Origin: Fidelibacterota bacterium
GTDB taxonomy: Bacteria; Fidelibacterota; Fidelibacteria; Fidelibacterales; Fidelibacteraceae
Length of the DNA stretch: 9,721 nt
Direction of reading: 5' to 3'
NCBI GenBank assembly: GCA_030629925.1
Contig: DAOVOB010000027.1
Coordinates: forward strand, 1 to 9,721
The notes beneath the pieces are model-generated. The model did not search any database. It saw nothing but the letters and a program-made list of their open reading frames with translations, and was not told the DNA's origin. Within the stretch, counting starts at the first letter, position 1. Each line of letters opens with the position of its first letter. A program made the translations under genes and the position numbers. Positions 6,201-9,721 of this stretch are shown one piece after another.

Positions 6201-6226
6201 ACCGCCGTAGCTTTAGCGAAGGCGGT
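6201..6226 (+). repeat. Hairpin element copy B, inverted relative to copy C
   Basis: Outer arms ACCGCC (6201-6206) and GGCGGT (6221-6226) enclose GTA (6207-6209), the tip GCT-TT-AGC (6210-6217) and GAA (6218-6220). The tip differs from copies A and C by a paired C-to-T and G-to-A change that keeps it complementary. The spacer to copy C is 26 nt. Because the two are inverted, GCCTTCGC (6152-6159) can also pair with GCGAAGGC (6216-6223), making one larger hairpin. Confidence 0.75.
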
Positions 6227-6270
6227 ATACTTAGTAATATTAATAATTCATCTTGTCGGGGGACGAGTTA

Positions 6271-6513
6271 ATGAAATATGTCTATATTCTTCAAAGCATA
6301 TTATTTCCAGACAATTATTATACTGGAGTAACAAAAGATATTAATAAAAGGCTTCAATATCACAATTATGGACAGTCTCCGTATTCTGCAAAATTTAAAC
6401 CTTGGAAATTAGTTACTTACATCGCCTTTTCCGATTTAAAAAAAGCGCATAAATTCGAACGATATTTAAAATCAGGTTCAGGACGAGCTTTCGCTCAGAA
6501 GCATTTGAGATAA
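6271..6513 (+). CDS. Solo GIY-YIG domain nuclease (UPF0213-like small family)
   Basis: The 80-aa protein is a single GIY-YIG nuclease domain, a metal-dependent DNA-cutting fold. The GIY strand is YVYIL (residues 3-7) and the YIG strand is YYTGV (16-20). The conserved arginine is R27 (NKRLQYHN), and the metal-binding glutamate is E63 (KFERYLKSGSGRAFA). The C-terminal KSGSGRAFA motif is typical of this widespread small family, whose biological role is not settled. No extra DNA-binding domain is present. ATG 6271 is chosen, with GGGGGA about seven bases upstream; the in-frame TTG at 6253 would add six residues not expected in the family. It lies 44 bp after hairpin copy B and 122 bp after ssrA on the same strand, with no clear promoter of its own. 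The position suggests a small mobile or homing-like unit linked to the hairpins, but that is inference. Confidence 0.85.
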   Translation: MKYVYILQSILFPDNYYTGVTKDINKRLQYHNYGQSPYSAKFKPWKLVTYIAFSDLKKAHKFERYLKSGSGRAFAQKHLR

Positions 6514-6677
6514 TATTGCTAATAGCCTTCACTCAATGAACGAAGAATGGGCAAAATATATTCCCTAATTTGATTTTTATAAAAAAATATTTTTCATATG
6601 TCCAAATCTCATAAATTGTGTATATTCATTGTTCATTCTTGCTGAAAGGTGCGGAATTTTAAAAAGAGGAAAAACGT

Positions 6678-8552
6678 ATGAAACGACTGATGAGTTTGAT
6701 CGTGATACTGAGTCTGTTGGTATCTGTCGCGTTCGCCGGGGAAATGGATGACTCTAAACGTATCCCAACCCGTGATGAGATAGAAGAACAGTATCGCTGG
6801 AATTTAGCGGATATTTATCCTACTACGGATGCCTGGGAGAAAGATTTTTCTTATGTAGAAGACAATATTTCTCACTTGAAGAAATACAAAGGCAAACTGG
6901 GTAAATCTGCAAAGAATCTGGAAAAATGTCTAAGCGAATCTGAAAAAATTGAGCGAAAACTTGATATGTTATATGTATCAGCACATCTACTCAAAGATCA
7001 GGATACAAAAAATACAACCAGCCAAGCATTGGCAAGTAGAATTGCTAGCTTGAATCAGAAGTTCTATCAAGAACGTGCTTTTTTATGGCCGGAAATTCAG
7101 GAAATACCTTCAAAGAAGTTAAACCAATTTGTAGGATCATCTGACTATTTAGCTGACTACCGTCACGCATTTGATGATATGGTTCGTACAAAAGAACATA
7201 TCCTCAGTGAACGTGAAGAAGAGCTTTTGTCAATGGCAGGCAATATGGCTCGTGAATTCAGTGGAATCCGTGAAGCTTTAACCCAAGCGGATATCGTATT
7301 CCCAATGGTTAAAGATGAAGACGGTGATATGATAGAATTATCATACGGCCGTTATTATTCACTATTACTTTCCGAAGATCCTGATGTTCGCCGTGGTGGA
7401 TTTGAAGGAATGTACGGAACTTATGACAAGTTCAAGAATACCTCTGCAGCAGCATATCGCGGTTCAGTAAAGAAAGATATTTTCTTTGCAGAAGCACGTG
7501 GATATGATTCTTGTCTTGAAATGGCTCTTGATGGTGACAATGTCCCCGTTGAAGTCTATGATAATCTGATTGCAACGGTTCATGAATATATGGATCCCCT
7601 GCATCGTTATATGAATTTACGCAAAAAAATATTGGGTCTGGATGAATTACACCTTTACGATACATCTGTTCCAATTGTAAAAGAATCTAATGTAAAGTAT
7701 ACTTACGAAGAAGCAGTTGAAACTATACTTAAAGCACTTGAAATTATGGGACCCCAGTTTCAAGCAGATGCCAAAATGGCTTTAAGTTCCCGTTGGGTTG
7801 ATGTATATGAAACCCGTAATAAACGCTCGGGTGCATATTCTTGGGGTGCATATGATACTCATCCTTACATGTTGATGAATTATAATGGTACACGTAATGA
7901 TATGTTCACACTGATCCATGAACTTGGACATTCTCTGCATACTTATTACACCAAACAGGCACAGCCCTATGCCACATCAAATTATTCCCTGTTCGTTGCG
8001 GAAGTGGCATCTACCTTTTTAGAAAACATTCTGATGGATTATTTGCTTGGAACTATTGAAGATAAAGACGAAAAACTGTCATTGCTCGACCAATGGGCCG
8101 ATAATCTTCAGGGTACGCTTTATACTCAAGTTCTGTTCGCAGAATTTGAACGCGAAGCACATAGTTTGGCTGAACAAGGTGTTCCCTTAACAGTTAAAAC
8201 ACTGAGCGATACCTATATGAATATCCTTAAGTCATATTATGAAGGTGTTCTTGTCATTGATGATGAATACGGACTGACTTGGAGTCGTATCCCGCATTTT
8301 TATCGTCAATTCTATGTTTATAAATACGCAACCAGTATTTGTGCATCAACTGCTTTGAGTAAAAAAGTTATTGATAACGAAGAAGGTGCTTTGGATAAAT
8401 ACATGGCATTTTTAGGAAGTGGTTCAAGCGATTATCCGATTGAATTGTTAAAAAACGCCGGCGTTGATATATCGACGCCTGATCCGATCGCAAATACACT
8501 TCAATTATTCGATGATATCATTACACAAATGGAAGATCTGGTCGGAGAATAA
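6678..8552 (+). CDS. pepF: Secreted M3B oligoendopeptidase, PepF type
   Basis: The 624-aa zinc metallopeptidase cleaves short peptides. The family core is complete: an N-terminal helical part beginning IPTRDEIEEQYRWNLADIYP (from about residue 29), and the catalytic region GAYSWGAYDTHPYMLMNYNGT leading to HELGH. Zinc ligands are H414 and H418, with catalytic E415 and third ligand E442 (VAEVASTFLEN). The C-terminal HFYRQFYVYKYATS block (about 539-552) is also typical. Unlike classical cytoplasmic PepF, residues 1-20 form a clear signal peptide (MKRLMSLIVILSLLVSVAFA, cleavage before G21), leaving a mature enzyme of normal length of about 604 residues. It should therefore act in the periplasm or outside, probably on imported or extracellular peptides. 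No lipobox cysteine is present. AGAGGA lies some eight bases before the ATG. The gene ends in its own terminator. Arg codons here are often CGT, suggesting higher expression than neighbouring genes. Confidence 0.92.
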   Translation: MKRLMSLIVILSLLVSVAFAGEMDDSKRIPTRDEIEEQYRWNLADIYPTTDAWEKDFSYVEDNISHLKKYKGKLGKSAKNLEKCLSESEKIERKLDMLYVSAHLLKDQDTKNTTSQALASRIASLNQKFYQERAFLWPEIQEIPSKKLNQFVGSSDYLADYRHAFDDMVRTKEHILSEREEELLSMAGNMAREFSGIREALTQADIVFPMVKDEDGDMIELSYGRYYSLLLSEDPDVRRGGFEGMYGTYDKFKNTSAAAYRGSVKKDIFFAEARGYDSCLEMALDGDNVPVEVYDNLIATVHEYMDPLHRYMNLRKKILGLDELHLYDTSVPIVKESNVKYTYEEAVETILKALEIMGPQFQADAKMALSSRWVDVYETRNKRSGAYSWGAYDTHPYMLMNYNGTRNDMFTLIHELGHSLHTYYTKQAQPYATSNYSLFVAEVASTFLENILMDYLLGTIEDKDEKLSLLDQWADNLQGTLYTQVLFAEFEREAHSLAEQGVPLTVKTLSDTYMNILKSYYEGVLVIDDEYGLTWSRIPHFYRQFYVYKYATSICASTALSKKVIDNEEGALDKYMAFLGSGSSDYPIELLKNAGVDISTPDPIANTLQLFDDIITQMEDLVGE

Positions 8553-8586
8553 AACGATCGGAGAAGCTATTTATATGTATTAAATT

Positions 8587-8619
8587 AATTCCTGCGGACT
8601 TGCTTCGCAGGAATTTTTT
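8587..8619 (+). terminator. Rho-independent terminator after pepF
   Basis: AATTCCTGCG (8587-8596) pairs perfectly with CGCAGGAATT (8606-8615) around a 9-nt loop and is followed by further T. It begins 34 bp after the stop codon. Confidence 0.9.
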
Positions 8620-8642
8620 ATTTATAACACGAAAGGAATAAG

Positions 8643-9509
8643 ATGAAAAAGCTTTTAATAATATTGCTGATCCTAATTATAGCTGTTTATTCTTTTGCTG
8701 AAGATAAAGTCACTGATAAATGGAAGAATGGTGGTCAAGGGGCATTGCAGTTTTCTCAGGCTGCTATGAAAAATTGGACAGCCGGTGGTGAAAATGCTCT
8801 TGCATTAAGTGCCTATTTTAATTATTTCATGAACTACAAACATGAAAAAATGAGCTGGGACAACATTCTGGATCTGGCTTATGGACTTCAGTATACCGGA
8901 GGGTTATCGCAAAAAACAGATGATAAGATCGACTTTGCTTCAACCCTGGCTTATGAAGCGAGTAAAAATTGGGATTATTCGGGATTGTTTGGCTTTAAAA
9001 CCCAAATGACAAGCGGATATGCCGATACGGTCCTGCTTTCTACTTTCATGGCTCCGGCATATATGTTGATCTCTGTCGGTATGAAATATGAACCTAATGA
9101 GAACTTCTCTGTGTTACTTTCTCCGGTCACCGGTAAAATGACCCTTGTAACAGATCCTTTACTTTCCGCCGTCGGTTCTTTTGGTGTACCTGCAGGAGAT
9201 AGATTAAGGGCTGAGATAGGTAGTTTTATCAAAATAGCCTATAAAAAAGAGCTTTTCAAAAATGTTGATCTGCAAACAAAATGCGAACTCTTCTCAAATT
9301 ATTTTAATAATCCGCAATTTGTTGATGTAAACTGGGATGTACTCGTCGCCATGAAAATCAATGAATATATGTCGGCCAATATTTCTACACAATTGATCTA
9401 CGATCATGATATTGATATCGAACACGAAGTGGCTGATGGCTCAATCATTATCGGTCCGGCCGTACAATTTAAAGAAGTATTCTCGTTTGGACTTACTTAC
9501 AAATTTTAA
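8643..9509 (+). CDS. DUF3078-like outer-membrane beta-barrel protein
   Basis: The 288-aa product has a signal peptide (residues 1-19, cleavage after SFA). A conserved segment, DKWKNGGQGALQFSQAAMKNW (about 25-45) followed by TAGGEN (46-51), resembles the DUF3078 family common in FCB bacteria, as does KTDDKIDF (about 92-99). The rest alternates polar and hydrophobic residues with many aromatics, as in beta strands, and the chain ends in phenylalanine (FGLTYKF), the usual outer-membrane assembly signal. The role of the family is not known; a porin-like or structural function is a guess. AAAGGA lies six bases before the ATG. It follows the pepF terminator and precedes the cupin gene by 26 bp, so these two may be co-transcribed. 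Confidence 0.85.
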   Translation: MKKLLIILLILIIAVYSFAEDKVTDKWKNGGQGALQFSQAAMKNWTAGGENALALSAYFNYFMNYKHEKMSWDNILDLAYGLQYTGGLSQKTDDKIDFASTLAYEASKNWDYSGLFGFKTQMTSGYADTVLLSTFMAPAYMLISVGMKYEPNENFSVLLSPVTGKMTLVTDPLLSAVGSFGVPAGDRLRAEIGSFIKIAYKKELFKNVDLQTKCELFSNYFNNPQFVDVNWDVLVAMKINEYMSANISTQLIYDHDIDIEHEVADGSIIIGPAVQFKEVFSFGLTYKF

Positions 9510-9525
9510 GTCAAAATACTTAAAA
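9504..9525 (+). promoter_or_regulatory. Hairpin spanning the DUF3078 stop codon and abutting the cupin ribosome binding site
   Basis: TTTTAAGT (9504-9511) is perfectly complementary to ACTTAAAA (9518-9525) around a 6-nt loop. The left arm contains the stop codon TAA (9507-9509), and the right arm ends directly at GGAG (9526-9529). Ribosomes ending the upstream gene would melt it, so it could couple translation. The stem is AT-rich and weak. Confidence 0.4.
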
Positions 9526-9535
9526 GGAGATGATC

Positions 9536-9721
9536 ATGATCATTAAGTCTTTGAAAAATGTCCCTAAAACAGCTGTTATGATGGAAGGTGTCAAGAATGC
9601 TTTTCGCCAGGTACCCATTGGGAAAGAAGATAATAGTCCGAATATATCCTTCCGCGTTTTTACTTTAGAGCCGGGTGGTCATACGCCTTATCACATTCAC
9701 GAATCGGAACATGTGAATTAC
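9536..9721 (+). CDS. Cupin-domain protein, N-terminal 62 residues only
   Basis: The frame from ATG 9536 is open to the window edge. A strong AAAAGGAG (9522-9529) lies six bases upstream; the in-frame ATG at 9530 is too close to it. The sequence resembles small cupin_2 proteins: QVPIGKED near 25-32, FRVFTLEPGG at 39-48, then H49, H53, H55, E58 and H59, which supply the metal-binding histidines of cupin motif 1 (HTPYHIHESEH). The rest of the barrel is outside the window. Such proteins may bind a metal and a small ligand; the substrate is unknown. It lies 26 bp after the DUF3078 gene and may share its transcript. No signal peptide is seen, so it is likely cytoplasmic. Confidence 0.85.
   Translation, partial: MIIKSLKNVPKTAVMMEGVKNAFRQVPIGKEDNSPNISFRVFTLEPGGHTPYHIHESEHVNY

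Noticed and set aside
6149..6226. Intrinsic terminator of ssrA
   Set aside because: The hairpins are strong but no T-run follows either of them, and the same hairpin plan occurs at 1649-1674 away from any RNA gene.
6253..6270. TTG start for the GIY-YIG gene
   Set aside because: The family normally begins at MKYVYIL, and the GGGGGA ribosome binding site is correctly spaced for ATG 6271.
6593..6626. Promoter of pepF (TATATT at 6621-6626)
   Set aside because: The -10 hexamer is good, but no acceptable -35 element lies 16-18 bp upstream, so it is not listed as a feature.

Overview
The window looks like chromosomal DNA of an AT-rich, Gram-negative bacterium of the FCB (Fibrobacterota-Chlorobiota-Bacteroidota) superphylum. 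A poorly cultivated lineage such as Cloacimonadota, Marinimicrobia or Calditrichota fits best. The evidence is a secreted LamG/GLUG protein ending in a YPNPFNP-type C-terminal sorting domain (type IX secretion style), a DUF3078-like outer-membrane beta-barrel, and a secreted M3 oligopeptidase. The phylum is an inference; no rRNA is present.

Left part (1-2545): a minus-strand major facilitator transporter, cut by the window edge, diverges from a plus-strand perR-like Fur-family gene. perR has a textbook sigma70 promoter and a near-perfect palindromic operator on its transcription start. After 246 bp of purine-rich, repeat-bearing spacer comes a 227-aa thioredoxin-type peroxiredoxin that ends in a strong terminator. 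perR and the peroxiredoxin together read as a peroxide-sensing and peroxide-detoxifying module.

Middle (2546-5606): a 760-aa exported LamG-GLUG-FnIII-sorting-domain protein, then a small six-helix membrane protein of unknown function.

RNA region (5607-6513): two copies of one palindrome flank a promoter-like sequence. They are followed by a well-formed ssrA (tmRNA) gene with its own promoter and an unusually short tag reading frame (ADNYAYAA). Directly at the mature 3' end of ssrA, with no gap, lie two inverted 26-nt hairpin elements, then a solo GIY-YIG nuclease gene. A third hairpin of exactly the same architecture lies between perR and the peroxiredoxin gene. The three copies share a 26-nt plan: a 6-bp outer stem, a GWA/GWA internal loop and a GCY-TT-RGC tip. 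Their outer stems differ but each is self-complementary, and the tip shows a compensatory change. This hairpin family plus the GIY-YIG gene is the best candidate for an undescribed element in the window.

Right part (6514-9721): a secreted PepF-like oligoendopeptidase with its own terminator, a DUF3078-like beta-barrel protein, and the start of a cupin gene that runs off the window. The last two are 26 bp apart and may be co-transcribed.
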